NCBI GenBank assembly: GCA_050486285.1
Contig: JBJHCZ010000001.1
Location: 1 to 64,000 of the forward strand
Source of the DNA: JAITWN01 sp050486285
Lineage (GTDB): Bacteria; Pseudomonadota; Gammaproteobacteria; SZUA-140
Direction: 5' to 3'
DNA: 64,000 nt
Position numbers and translations under genes: made by a program. How positions within the stretch are numbered: position 1 is the stretch's first letter; each line of letters begins with the position of its first letter. This document shows, piece by piece, positions 32,998-43,300 of this stretch. The notes beneath the pieces are model-generated. The model was given only the letters and a program-made list of their open reading frames with translations, made no database searches and had not been told where the DNA came from.

Positions 32998-34284
32998 TTG
33001 AGCAGGAATATCCAGGCAATTCGCGGCATGCATGACGTGCTACCGGCCGACAGCGCCGGCTGGCGCCGTCTCGAGGATGCGCTGCGCCGACTCGCCGCGG
33101 CCTACGGTTACGAAGAGATCCGTGCGCCGCTGGTCGAGAAGACCGAGCTGTTCGAGCGCACGATCGGCGAAGTCACCGATATCGTCGAGAAGGAGATGTA
33201 CACCTTCGAGGATCTCGGCGGCGACCGCCTGAGCCTGCGACCCGAAGGCACCGCGGGTATCGTCCGCGCCTGCATCGAACACGGCCTGCTCTACAACCAG
33301 ACGCGGCGGCTGTGGTATCTCGGCCCGATGTTCCGCCACGAGCGCCCGCAGAAGGGACGCTACCGGCAGTTTCACCAATGGGGCGTCGAGGCCTTCGGTT
33401 TCGACGGACCGGACATCGACGTCGAGTTGATCCTGATGAGCGCGCGACTGTGGCGCATGCTCGGCATCGACGGCCTGCGACTCGAGATCAACACGCTGGG
33501 CTCTGCGGAGTCGCGCGTCCTGTATCGTCAGACACTCGTTGAATACCTGTCGGCGCATCGCGACAGACTCGACGCCGACAGTCTGCGACGGCTGGACCGC
33601 AATCCCTTGCGCATCCTCGACAGCAAGAACCCCGCATTGCGCGAACTGCTCGATGCCGCGCCGACGCTGGCGGATTGTCTCGATGAGGATTCCGCGCGTC
33701 ATTTCGAAGACCTGCGGGCCTTGCTCGATGACGCCGGCGTCGAGTACGCGGTCAACCCGCGTCTCGTCCGCGGGCTCGATTACTACGGCCGCACCGTATT
33801 CGAATGGACGACTGATCGCCTCGGCGCCCAGGCCGCGGTATGCGCGGGCGGACGTTATGATCGCCTGGTCGAGCAACTCGGCGGCCAGCCGACGCCGGCG
33901 ATCGGTTTCGCGCTCGGCATCGAGCGCGTGCTGGCGCTGCTCGAAGACGATGCCGGATTCACCCAGGCCGAGCCGCCGCATGCATGGATGATCATGGTCG
34001 GCGATGCGGCCGAGCGCAGCGGCCGCGCACTGGCCGAGTCGCTGCGCGATGCCCTGCCGGGACTGCGCTTGTGCGTGAACTGCGGCGGCGGCAGCTTCAA
34101 GGGCCAGTTCAAAAAGGCGGACAGGAGCGGCGCGCGGATTGCGCTGATCCTCGGCGACGACGAGGCCGTGAGCGGCCGGGTCGGCGTCAAGTTCCTGCGC
34201 GAGGCGCGTGACCAGGAGACCGCGGCGCAAGCCGGCCTCGCCGGTTTGCTGTCCGCGGCGCTCGGCCTGCCGGCGCCGGATTGA
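32998..34284 (+). CDS. hisS: histidine--tRNA ligase
   Basis: This class II synthetase charges tRNA-His. The 428-residue product (E. coli 424) begins with a TTG codon 3 bases after GGGAAGG and reads MSRNIQAIRGMHDVLP, matching the family start. Motif 2 (MFRHERPQKGRYRQFHQWGVE), RPEGTAGIVRA and the histidine-binding LVRGLDYYGRTVFEW and CAGGRYDRLVEQLGG are present. The C-terminal anticodon-binding domain starts near residue 325. Confidence 0.96.
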   Translation: MSRNIQAIRGMHDVLPADSAGWRRLEDALRRLAAAYGYEEIRAPLVEKTELFERTIGEVTDIVEKEMYTFEDLGGDRLSLRPEGTAGIVRACIEHGLLYNQTRRLWYLGPMFRHERPQKGRYRQFHQWGVEAFGFDGPDIDVELILMSARLWRMLGIDGLRLEINTLGSAESRVLYRQTLVEYLSAHRDRLDADSLRRLDRNPLRILDSKNPALRELLDAAPTLADCLDEDSARHFEDLRALLDDAGVEYAVNPRLVRGLDYYGRTVFEWTTDRLGAQAAVCAGGRYDRLVEQLGGQPTPAIGFALGIERVLALLEDDAGFTQAEPPHAWMIMVGDAAERSGRALAESLRDALPGLRLCVNCGGGSFKGQFKKADRSGARIALILGDDEAVSGRVGVKFLREARDQETAAQAGLAGLLSAALGLPAPD

Positions 34285-34324
34285 CCCGTCGGCATTGAAA
34301 TTCAGGACAGGGAGACTGTGAGTG

Positions 34325-34948
34325 ATGAAAACCGACGACGAACAACTGGAAGAACTCAAGCAATGGTGGAAGAAATACCGCGCCCCGATCATCAGCGGGG
34401 TCGTCATCGGCGTGGTTGCGCTGGGCGGCAGCCGGGCGTGGATCAGCCACCAGGAAAACCAGGCGCAGTCGGCCTCCGCCGAGTATGCCCAGCTCCAGAT
34501 CGAGTTGATGACCGGTAATACCGACGCAGTGACCCGCCGGGGCGGTCACCTGATCGATAACTACGGGCGCACGCCCTATGCGGTGCTCGCCGCCTTCGCG
34601 CTGGCGAAGGCGCATGTCGAGGCGGGCGATCTCGCCGCCGCCGCGAATCGCCTGCAGTGGGCGGTCGACAATGCGCGGACGCCGGAGATGGTCCATGTCG
34701 CGCGTCTGCGCCTTGCCCGCGTGATCGCCGCCGACGGCCGCGCGCAGCAGGCGCTGGCGCTGCTCGAGGGCGTCAATGCCGGCGCATTCTCGGCATCCTA
34801 CGAAGAGCTGAAGGGAGACCTCTATGCCGAGACCGGTCAGCGCGATCGCGCCCGCACGGCCTACCGCAATGCGATGACCGCGCTCGATTTCGGCGCCGGC
34901 GCCGAGATCGTGCAGATGAAGCTCGACGGGCTCGGGTCGGAGGGTTGA
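34325..34948 (+). CDS. YfgM-like membrane-anchored TPR protein
   Basis: YfgM is an inner-membrane periplasmic chaperone associated with PpiD and SecYEG. The 207-residue product (E. coli 206) has a short cytoplasmic N-terminus (TDDEQLEELKQWWKKYR), one membrane helix (about 20-40) and a periplasmic TPR-like region. A GTG three bases upstream (34322) is an alternative start; AGGGAG at 34309-34314 serves either. Its stop overlaps the bamB start by one base (TGATG). Confidence 0.92.
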   Translation: MKTDDEQLEELKQWWKKYRAPIISGVVIGVVALGGSRAWISHQENQAQSASAEYAQLQIELMTGNTDAVTRRGGHLIDNYGRTPYAVLAAFALAKAHVEAGDLAAAANRLQWAVDNARTPEMVHVARLRLARVIAADGRAQQALALLEGVNAGAFSASYEELKGDLYAETGQRDRARTAYRNAMTALDFGAGAEIVQMKLDGLGSEG

Positions 34949-36132
34949 TGGAGCTGGCGCGCACCTTCGCGTTGCCGGCGGCGCTGATCGCCGTCGCGCT
35001 GGCGCTCGTTGCCTGCAGCACCCCGCCGGTTGCCCCGGAGCGACCGGCATCGCCGCGCATCGCGCCGGATTTTCCGGTCGATGCGCTGTGGTATCGCCAG
35101 CCGCAACGGACCATGACGCCGGCCCTCGATATCATTGCGCCGCTGGTGCTCGACGGACGGGTCTATCATGCCGATCACCCGAACCGGCTGGTCGCGCTCG
35201 ATGCGCGTAACGGCCGCGTGTTGTGGCGGCGCGACCTCGGGCCGCCTGCGGACAGCCTCGAGAAGACGATCCATCTGAGCGGCGGCATCGGACACGGCGC
35301 CGGCCTGCTTTTGATCGGTACCCGCGAAGGGGGGCTGATCGCCCTCGACCCGGCCGACGGTGCGCCACGCTGGGAGACGCAACTCAGCAGCGAGGTATCG
35401 GCCGCGCCTTCCGCGAGCGGACGTATCGTCATCGCGCGTACCAACGACGGACGCTTGTACGGCATCGACGCCGCGAGCGGGAACCGCCTGTGGGTCTACA
35501 GCAGCATGACGCCGCCGCTCAGCCTGCGCGGCACGGGCCGGCCGCTGATCGACGAGGATCGTGTCTATGCCGGCTTTTCGAGCGGCAAACTGGCCGCGCT
35601 GGCGCTCGGCGACGGCGAGGTGCTGTGGGAGATCGCGGTCGGCGTGCCGGAGGGACGTTCGGAGTTCGAGCGCCTCGTCGACGTCGATGCCGATCCGGTG
35701 CTCGCGGCGAATACCGTATTCGCCGCATCCTACCAGAACCGTCTCGTTGCGATCTCGACGATTTCCGGCCGCATCGTCTGGTCGCGCGACATGTCGGTGT
35801 TCCAGAATCTGCTGCTCGACGGCAGGGCGCTGTTCGTCGCGACCGAGGGCGACGAACTCATTGCGATCGATCGCGCCAACGGCAATGTGCTGTGGCGACA
35901 GGACGCGCTGGCGGGTCGCGGCCTGTCCGCGCCGCAGCTGCTGCACGGCCGCGTGGTCGTCGCCGACCGCTTCGGTTATCTCTACTGGCTCGACCCGGAA
36001 GACGGCGATCTGGCCGGTCGCTACCGGGTCAGCGACGCGGCGGTCCGCGGTCCGTTGGTCAGCGCCGACGGCGTGCTCTACGTCATCGATGACCGTAACG
36101 GCCTGCAGGCACTGCGCACTCCCGTCAACTGA
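34948..36132 (+). CDS. bamB: outer membrane protein assembly factor BamB
   Basis: BamB is the beta-propeller lipoprotein of the BAM complex that inserts outer-membrane proteins. The 394 residues (E. coli 392) start with a lipoprotein signal (ALALVACSTPP) and contain eight PQQ-like blades such as GRVLWRRDLG, LIALDPADGAPRWETQL and GRIVWSRDMS. The open frame extends upstream into yfgM, but the lipobox fixes this ATG. The stop overlaps der by one base (TGATG). Confidence 0.96.
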   Translation: MELARTFALPAALIAVALALVACSTPPVAPERPASPRIAPDFPVDALWYRQPQRTMTPALDIIAPLVLDGRVYHADHPNRLVALDARNGRVLWRRDLGPPADSLEKTIHLSGGIGHGAGLLLIGTREGGLIALDPADGAPRWETQLSSEVSAAPSASGRIVIARTNDGRLYGIDAASGNRLWVYSSMTPPLSLRGTGRPLIDEDRVYAGFSSGKLAALALGDGEVLWEIAVGVPEGRSEFERLVDVDADPVLAANTVFAASYQNRLVAISTISGRIVWSRDMSVFQNLLLDGRALFVATEGDELIAIDRANGNVLWRQDALAGRGLSAPQLLHGRVVVADRFGYLYWLDPEDGDLAGRYRVSDAAVRGPLVSADGVLYVIDDRNGLQALRTPVN

Positions 36133-37544
36133 TGAAGCCCGTCCTCGCACTCGTCGGCCGCCCCAATGTGGGCAAGTCGACGCTGTTCAATTGCCTGACC
36201 GGCAGCCGCGCGGCGCTGGTGTCCGATTTTCCCGGCCTGACGCGTGACCGTCACTACGGCGCGGGCAGACTCGGCGGCCGGCCCTATATCGTCATCGATA
36301 CCGGCGGACTGAGTGGAGAGCGCGAGGGCATCGACGCGATGATGGCGAGGCAGGTGACGCAAGCAATCGATGAGGCCGATCGCGTGCTGTTCCTGGTCGA
36401 CGCGCGCGCCGGCCTGACCGGCGCGGACGAGACCATCGTGCAGCAGTTGCGCGCGACCGGCAAGCCGCTGACCCTGGTCGTCAACAAGAGCGAGCGCCTG
36501 AATCCGGCGCTTGCCGCCGGCGAATTCGCCGCGCTCGGCATCGCCGATGTCCATTGCATCGCGTCCGCGCACGGCGAGGGCGTCGCCGCGATGATGCGCG
36601 AGTTGCTCGGCGATGTGCCGGAAGACGAGACCGACGGTGACATGGCTGACGACGGCATTCGCATCGCGCTGATCGGACGCCCGAATGTCGGCAAGTCGAC
36701 CCTCGTCAACCGCATCCTCGGCGAGGAGCGCATGCTGACCTTCGACGAGCCGGGGACCACGCGTGACAGCATCTTCGTGCCGTTCGAACGCGACGGCAAG
36801 CGCTATACGCTGATCGACACCGCCGGCGTGCGGCGCCGCAGCCGCGTCCACGAGACCATCGAGAAATTCAGCATCATCAAGACGCTGCAGGCGATCGACG
36901 CGGCCCATGTCGTGCTGCTCGTGCTCGACGCCCGTCAGGGCATCGGCGAGCAGGACGCGCGCCTGCTCGGGCATGCGGTTGAAAGCGGGCGCGCGCTGGT
37001 CGTCGCAGTCAACAAATGGGACGGGCTCGACAACGACGAGCGCGAGGAGATTCGCTCGACACTGGAACGCAAGTTGTCGTTCATCGATTACGCGACGGTT
37101 CACTACATCTCGGCGCTGCACGGCAGCGGCGTCGGCCACCTGTTCGAGTCGATCGACAGCGCGCATGCCGCCGCGGCCAAGTCCCTGTCGACGCCGATGT
37201 TGACGCGCTTGCTGCACTCGGCGGTCGAGCGCCATGCGCCGCCGATGGTGCGCGGACGCCGGATCAAGCTGCGCTATGCCCACCAGGGCGGCCATCACCC
37301 GCCGATCATCGTGATCCACGGCAACCAGACTGAATCGACGCCGGACAGCTACCGGCGCTATCTCGAGGGCTGGTTCCGCGACGCCCTCGAACTCGCCGGG
37401 ACGCCGATCCGTATCGAATTCAAGACCGCCGAGAATCCGTACCAAGGGCGCAGACGGACGCCGCAGCCATCGACGCGCAAGCAGCCGACGCGGCGGTCGC
37501 CCCCCCGGAACAGGCGGCGCTCGGGGGTGTCGAAGAAGGCATGA
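36132..37544 (+). CDS. der: ribosome biogenesis GTPase Der (EngA)
   Basis: Der has two tandem GTPase domains and a KH-like domain and is needed for 50S assembly. The 470-residue product has two P-loops (GRPNVGKST near residue 9 and near 181), two G3 motifs (DTGGL and DTAGVRRR), and the second-domain G4 motif NKWD. The first-domain G4 reads NKSE at 118-121 instead of the usual NKxD. The KH domain (about 350-440, TRLLHSAVERHAPP to the IRIEFK core) is followed by a basic Arg/Pro/Lys tail. Confidence 0.96.
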   Translation: MKPVLALVGRPNVGKSTLFNCLTGSRAALVSDFPGLTRDRHYGAGRLGGRPYIVIDTGGLSGEREGIDAMMARQVTQAIDEADRVLFLVDARAGLTGADETIVQQLRATGKPLTLVVNKSERLNPALAAGEFAALGIADVHCIASAHGEGVAAMMRELLGDVPEDETDGDMADDGIRIALIGRPNVGKSTLVNRILGEERMLTFDEPGTTRDSIFVPFERDGKRYTLIDTAGVRRRSRVHETIEKFSIIKTLQAIDAAHVVLLVLDARQGIGEQDARLLGHAVESGRALVVAVNKWDGLDNDEREEIRSTLERKLSFIDYATVHYISALHGSGVGHLFESIDSAHAAAAKSLSTPMLTRLLHSAVERHAPPMVRGRRIKLRYAHQGGHHPPIIVIHGNQTESTPDSYRRYLEGWFRDALELAGTPIRIEFKTAENPYQGRRRTPQPSTRKQPTRRSPPRNRRRSGVSKKA

Positions 37545-37554
37545 GGCGGACACG

Positions 37555-39396
37555 ATGAGCGAGCGGAACGACCCCTTCAGCGCGGCAATCTCGCGCCATA
37601 TCTGGGACAGCAAATATCGCCATCGTGACGGGGAGGTCGTCCATGACCGCGACATCGCCGATACCTGGCGGCGCGTCGCCGGCGCGCTCGCCGCCGCTGA
37701 ACCCGTCGACCGCGACGCCTGGACGCGGCGCTTCCACGAACTGCTCGAAGGCTTCCGTTTTCTTCCCGGCGGTCGCATCCAGGCCGGCGCCGGCACCGCG
37801 CATCGCGTAACCCTGTTCAACTGCTTCGTCATGGGCGTCATCGAGGATTCGATGGACGGCATCTTCGACGGCCTCAAGGAAGGCGCGATGACGCTGCAGC
37901 AGGGAGGCGGCGTCGGTTACGACTTCTCGACGCTGCGACCGGCCGGCAGCCAGGCGCGGACTTCGGGCACGATCGCATCGGGTCCGGTCTCATTCATGCA
38001 GATCTGGGACAGCATGTGCGCGACGCTGTTGTCGACCGGCGCGCGTCGCGGCGCAATGATGGCGACCTTGCGTTGCGACCACCCGGACATCGAGCGCTTC
38101 ATCACCGCCAAGCAGGACGCGCGCATCCTGCGTCACTTCAACCTGTCGGTGCTGGTCAGTGACGACTTCATGGCCGCAGTGCGCGACGATGCCGAGTGGG
38201 CGCTGGTCTTTCCCGAGGCCGCGCTCGGCGGGGAAGGCGGGGGCGGCGCGACGGTGATGCGCGCCTGGACCGGCAGCGAAGGGCCGCTGTCGTGCCGGGT
38301 CATGAAGACTGTTCGCGCGCGCGCATTGTGGGACGCGATCATGCGCGCGACCTATGATTACGCCGAGCCCGGCGTGCTGTTCGTCGACCGCATCAACGCG
38401 ATGAACAATCTCCATTATCGCGAGCGCATCAGCGCGACCAATCCCTGCGGAGAAATTCCGTTGCCGCCGTACGGCGCCTGCGACCTCGGCTCGCTGAATC
38501 TGGTCTGCTTCGTCCGCGACCCGTTCAGCGCGCAGGCGAGCTTCGATTTTGATGCGCTGGCCGCGGCCGCATGCACGGCGACGCGGATGCTCGACAATGT
38601 CATCGATGTCTCGCGCTTCCCGCTCGATCGCCAGGCAGAGACGGCCCGCGGGACCCGCCGCATCGGCCTCGGCCTGACCGGGCTCGCCGATGCGCTGATC
38701 CTGCTCGGCGTCACCTACGGCGAACCGCGTTCGTTCGAGTTCGCCGCGCGGGCGATGCAGGTGATCTGCCATGCCGCCTACCGGACTTCGATCGAGCTCG
38801 CGCGCGAGAAGGGCGCGTTTCCGTGCTTCGAGCGCGATCCCTATCTCGCGTCGCGATTTGTCGCGACATTGCCGGACGATATCCGCGACGGTATTGCGCG
38901 CCATGGCATACGCAACAGCCACCTGACCGCGATCGCGCCGACCGGCACCATCAGCCTGCTCGCGAACAATGTGTCGAGCGGGATCGAGCCGGTATTCGAT
39001 TTCTCCTATCGCCGCCGGATCCTCGAACTCGATGGCAGCTATAGCGAATATCCGCTGATCGACCATGCCGAGGCGCTGTGGCGCGCAAGTCATCCGGGGG
39101 CTGACGGCAGGCCGGATGGCTTTGTCGATGCCCGCCGCATCCCCCCCCGCGTCCACATCGACATGCAGGCCGCGGTGCAGCCCTGGGTCGATAATGCGGT
39201 TTCCAAGACCGTCAACATCCCGGCTGATTTCGATTTCGGCGACTTCCGCGAGGTCTACGCCTACGCCTGGGAGCGGGGACTGAAGGGCTGCACGACCTTT
39301 CGCCCGAACCCGGTGACCGGGGCGGTCCTGAGCGCCGACGGGGACGGCTTCGACCAGGGCCGCCATTGCTGCGACCTGGAACGGGAGGCCGACTGA
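37555..39396 (+). CDS. nrdJ: adenosylcobalamin-dependent (class II) ribonucleotide reductase
   Basis: This enzyme makes deoxyribonucleotides using a B12-derived radical, independent of oxygen. The 613-residue product has the ten-stranded barrel with the radical finger-loop triad NPCGE (Asn296, Cys298, Glu300), the first redox cysteine in TLFNCFVMGV, GGGVGYDFSTLRP and APTGTISLLANNVSSGIEP. It ends GCTTFRPNPVTG, then a short tail with a CysCys pair (HCCDLEREAD) that probably re-reduces the active site. It lacks the long C-terminal zinc-ribbon extension of larger NrdJ proteins. It follows der by 10 bases. No B12 riboswitch is seen upstream. Confidence 0.93.
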   Translation: MSERNDPFSAAISRHIWDSKYRHRDGEVVHDRDIADTWRRVAGALAAAEPVDRDAWTRRFHELLEGFRFLPGGRIQAGAGTAHRVTLFNCFVMGVIEDSMDGIFDGLKEGAMTLQQGGGVGYDFSTLRPAGSQARTSGTIASGPVSFMQIWDSMCATLLSTGARRGAMMATLRCDHPDIERFITAKQDARILRHFNLSVLVSDDFMAAVRDDAEWALVFPEAALGGEGGGGATVMRAWTGSEGPLSCRVMKTVRARALWDAIMRATYDYAEPGVLFVDRINAMNNLHYRERISATNPCGEIPLPPYGACDLGSLNLVCFVRDPFSAQASFDFDALAAAACTATRMLDNVIDVSRFPLDRQAETARGTRRIGLGLTGLADALILLGVTYGEPRSFEFAARAMQVICHAAYRTSIELAREKGAFPCFERDPYLASRFVATLPDDIRDGIARHGIRNSHLTAIAPTGTISLLANNVSSGIEPVFDFSYRRRILELDGSYSEYPLIDHAEALWRASHPGADGRPDGFVDARRIPPRVHIDMQAAVQPWVDNAVSKTVNIPADFDFGDFREVYAYAWERGLKGCTTFRPNPVTGAVLSADGDGFDQGRHCCDLEREAD

Positions 39397-39485
39397 ACCG
39401 CCGCGCGCGGTGACGGCAGGCCGGAAACTCAATACAATCGACAAGATGCCGTAACAGCCCTTACCAACCTGCCGGGAATGCCACG

Positions 39486-40055
39486 ATGATCACCGCCGTC
39501 CGCCAAGCTATTTTTCCGTCCCTGCGAGTCCTCGCCTGCGTACTGTTGTCCGCGGGCATGCTCGCCTGCGCATCGACAGGTCCGGCGCCCGACAACGGAG
39601 AGCAGGCCGAACCGCGGCGGGCGCAGATCGACCTCTCGGGACTGCACCCGATGGCGCGCGTGGTCGCGCAGGCAGGCGCGCCGCAGTGCGCGATGAAGGT
39701 CCATGAAGCCGCGATCTATCTGATCATCGATACCGAGAGCGGCGCGATCTTTCATGGCGGCAGCGACGATCTGTACAGCTTCTCGCTCGAAGTCATCGAC
39801 CCCGAAGGCATGACCTCGTATGTCTCGCTGAATGTCGCGCCCGGGGTGGACGCGAACTGCGCGATCGGCTACGAGGTCGTCACGCCGATCGGAGAGGCCT
39901 GCTCGTCGCTCGCCGAGCGCTTCTGGCCGGAAGCGGTCCACGGCAGCCCCCTGCGCAAGCGGACGATTCCGCTCGGGTTGCCGGACGGGCAGACCATCCT
40001 GCTGCACCCGGTCGGCGATTCCTGCCTCGTCGTCAGGAAGGAGATCATTCCCTAA
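39486..40055 (+). CDS. predicted lipoprotein of unknown function
   Basis: The 189-residue product has a lipoprotein signal (LLSAGMLACAS, Cys28), so it is likely membrane-anchored and periplasmic. The mature domain (about 60-189) is a mixed alpha/beta sequence with three cysteines (QCAMK, NCAIG, EACSS) plus one near the end (GDSCLVV) that could form two disulfides. I do not recognise a family. It lies 89 bases after nrdJ and 262 before the giant exoprotein and may be transcribed alone. The gap ahead of it shows nothing notable. Confidence 0.85.
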   Translation: MITAVRQAIFPSLRVLACVLLSAGMLACASTGPAPDNGEQAEPRRAQIDLSGLHPMARVVAQAGAPQCAMKVHEAAIYLIIDTESGAIFHGGSDDLYSFSLEVIDPEGMTSYVSLNVAPGVDANCAIGYEVVTPIGEACSSLAERFWPEAVHGSPLRKRTIPLGLPDGQTILLHPVGDSCLVVRKEIIP

Positions 40056-40072
40056 CCTTAGTCGATGCCCCG

Positions 40073-40091
40073 GGGCCGGCGATCCCGGCCC
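40073..40091 (+). other. stem-loop after the lipoprotein gene
   Basis: GGGCCGG (40073-40079) pairs with CCGGCCC (40085-40091) around a five-base loop, 17 bases after the stop. There is no T-run, so it is at best a weak or factor-dependent terminator. Confidence 0.3.
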
Positions 40092-40180
40092 GCCGGGGGG
40101 CCTTCTGCGAAGCCCGTCACAAAAATTCAAGTTATCCGGCGCCCCGCCGAAACCCTCCCTGACAGTACAAAAATACGCCT

Positions 40181-40199
40181 CGCCCGGACAAGCCGGGCG
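40181..40199 (+). other. stem-loop in the leader of the giant exoprotein gene
   Basis: CGCCCGG (40181-40187) pairs with CCGGGCG (40193-40199) around ACAAG. The 262-base gap 40056-40317 holds this and the previous stem-loop. I see no clear -35/-10 pair, riboswitch or small coding sequence in it. Confidence 0.3.
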
Positions 40200-40317
40200 C
40201 CTGTAGAAATCGTGCCCGGCAACCGCCCGGCCAAAATATCCAGAACCTAGTGTGCTGATTGACGGAGAACGCCATTCAGGGCGTTCGATTGTGAGTATTG
40301 CCTGGGAGAAGTACAGC

Positions 40318-43300
40318 ATGCGAAAGCTGATGGCGGTTGCCCCGACCCGGTCGCGTTTCGAGTCCGATATCATCCGATTCAGCAGAACTACGGGGATCCC
40401 GCGAGGGCTGCTCGGCGGTCTGCTGATGCTGTCGCTGGGCCTCACAGGACCGGTAATCGCGGCGCCGACAGGCGAACAACTGGTTGCCGGCATGGCAGAT
40501 TTCTCGCGCCAGGGCGGCAATCTCACGATCAACCAGATCAGCGAACGTGCGATTATCAACTGGCAGGACTTCTCGATCTCCCACGGGAACCTGACCCGCT
40601 TCGTGCAGCCCGGCGAGTCGAGCGCGGTGTTGAACCGCGTGATCTCGGGCAATCCTTCGCGAATCTTCGGCGAACTCCAGGGCAACGGCCAGGTCTTCCT
40701 GATCAACCCGAACGGCGTGCTGGTCGGCTCGACCGGCGTCATCAATACCCGCAGTTTCGTTGCCAGCACCCTCGATCTCTCGAACCAGGACTTCATGGAC
40801 GGCGGTGACCTGTCGTTCTCGGGCCAGGGCGCCGGCATCGCGAACTTCGGCACGATCCGCGGCCTCGGCGGCGATGTATTCCTGATCGCGCCGCAGATCG
40901 ACAACCAGGGCGTCATCCAGGCGGATGGCATCGCCGGTCTCGGCGCCGGTGCGCAGGTATTGCTGCGCGACAGTGGCAGCCAGCGCCTGTGGGTCGGCGC
41001 GGCGCCTGCTGTGGCCGACGGCAATGCCATCGACAACAGCGGCCTGATCTCGGCGACGCAGGCCGAGCTGCAGGCGGCGGGCGGCAACGTCTACGCGCTG
41101 TCGATCAACAACAGCGGCGTCGTCCGCGCGACGACCGTCGCCAATGATGGCGGTCGCATTCTCCTCAAGGCCGGCAGCGGCGGCACGGTGGTCAGCAGCG
41201 GCACGCTGGATGTCTCGTCGGCGACGGGGCAGGGCGGTTACATCGAAATGACCGGCACGCGGGTTGGCCTGATGGGCGACGCACTTGTCGATGCCAGCGG
41301 TCGCCACGGCGGCGGCGAGGTGCTGATCGGCGGCGATTTCCAGGGCAAGAACTCGGCCGTCATGAACGCCGAGCAGACCCATGTCGGCGCCGGCGCAACG
41401 ATCCGCGCCGACGGCGGCATCGACGGCGACGGCGGCAGGGTCATCGTCTGGGCCGACGGCATTACGCGTTATTACGGCAATATCAGCGCGCGCGGCGGCA
41501 GCGCCGCCGGGAACGGCGGCTTCGTCGAGGTTTCGGGCAAGGAATGGCTGAGCTTCGCCGGCCATGTCGATGCCGGCGCGAGCCACGGCCGGGCCGGTCT
41601 GCTGCTGCTCGACCCGAAGAACATCGTCATCTCGAACGCGGGCGTGGATGTGCTCGCGGATAACGATGCCTTCAACGAGAACCCCGATCAGGACGTCACG
41701 ATCGCGCCGTCGTCGATCACCACGCTTACCAATGCCGGCACCAATGTGACCCTGCAGGCGAACAACGACATCTCGGTTCTCAGCAACATCATCAGCAACA
41801 ACCCGGGCGGCAATGGCGGTCATCTGACCTTCCAGGCAGGCCGCAGCATCAGCATCAACGCGAATATCACCTCGGATAACGGCAATATCAGTTTCATTGC
41901 CAATGATCCGGGCGCGGTCGAGGCGCATCGCGATGCAGGCGCGGCGATCTTCCATAACGACGGCCAGATCCATGCCGGCACCGGCACGGTCAATATTACG
42001 ATCGGAGCAGGCATCGCCGATGCGGATCCGGACAGGCGCGCGACAGGCGACCTGATGACCGGGAATGTCAACGCCGCGAATCTGGTCGTCACGCATGCCG
42101 GCTTCACGGCCGGCGGCGTTGTCGACATCGGCGCGACGACGTTGACCAACAACCTCACGGTGACCAGTAATGACCGCGACCTGGTCAACAATTCGGGCGC
42201 GATCACGGTCCTCGGCGTCTCCAGTTTCGATCTCGGCACCGGCGACTTCACGATCACCGGCCTGAATACGGATTTCGACCTGGTCCGCTTCACGAGCGTC
42301 AATAATGTCACGCTGAATGACGTCAACGCGGTCCGGATCGGGCAGGGCGCGGCATCGAACATCGCCGGCAATCTCGTCGTCACCTCGCGCGGACCGATCG
42401 GGACCTCAGGCGCGGTGATCGTCGCGGGCGAGACTCATCTGACCGCCGTCTCGGGCGGCTTCGGCGTGTCGCCGTCCGACATTACGCTGAACAATGCCGG
42501 CAACGATTTTCAGGGACTTGTCACTGTCAATGGCGCTGCGAGCGTCAATCTGCGCGACAGCAATGACCTCGCGCTGGCGACGCTGGACGCAAACGGGTCG
42601 GTCACGCTGACGACCAATGGCCATATCACCTCGACCGGCCGGCTGTTTATGCCGACCGGCTCCCTGCTGACGCTGGATTCAGGCGTCAACGGGGACATCA
42701 CGCTGATCAATGGCGACAACCGGTTCCAGACTCTCCGTATAGCATCAGGGCGTGACGTCGACCTTTTCACTACGACAGGCGTGATTTTCAATGGTAACTC
42801 CAGCGTTGCCGGGAATCTCGATCTGAACGCGAATGGTACGATCCGTCATCAGTTCACGACGAGTGGTTCACTGTCCGTTACCGGAGACACCGCCTTCACC
42901 GTCAGGGCACAGGAGAGTGATCTCACGATCGGCGGGACCGGGAATCCCAATAACTTCACCGGCAGCGTCAGCATGCTGACTGAGGGAGACGGCAGCTATC
43001 GTGATGTGACCTTCCGCAACGTCAATGCAAATGCGTCGATTATCTCCGGATTCCCGGAAACGCTGCGCAACGCGGCCTTCACCTTCGATAATGCCTCGCT
43101 GGTCACCCTGCCCGGCATGACCCTGACAGGGACCGGTATCAGCATCGGCGATATCTTCGGCACCAACACGCTGTCGGTCAATGTCCCTAATGGAGACATC
43201 GTGCAGTCGGGGCCGATCGTCCTGACCCAGGCGAATACCAGGGCCACGTTGAATGTCGGCTGGAGCCGCAATATCACGCTGGACGATGAGGATAATGATT

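Noticed and set aside
40065..40250. 61-codon open frame upstream of the giant exoprotein
   Set aside because: It has no ribosome site, its Arg/Pro-rich product matches nothing, and it overlaps the two stem-loops in the leader.
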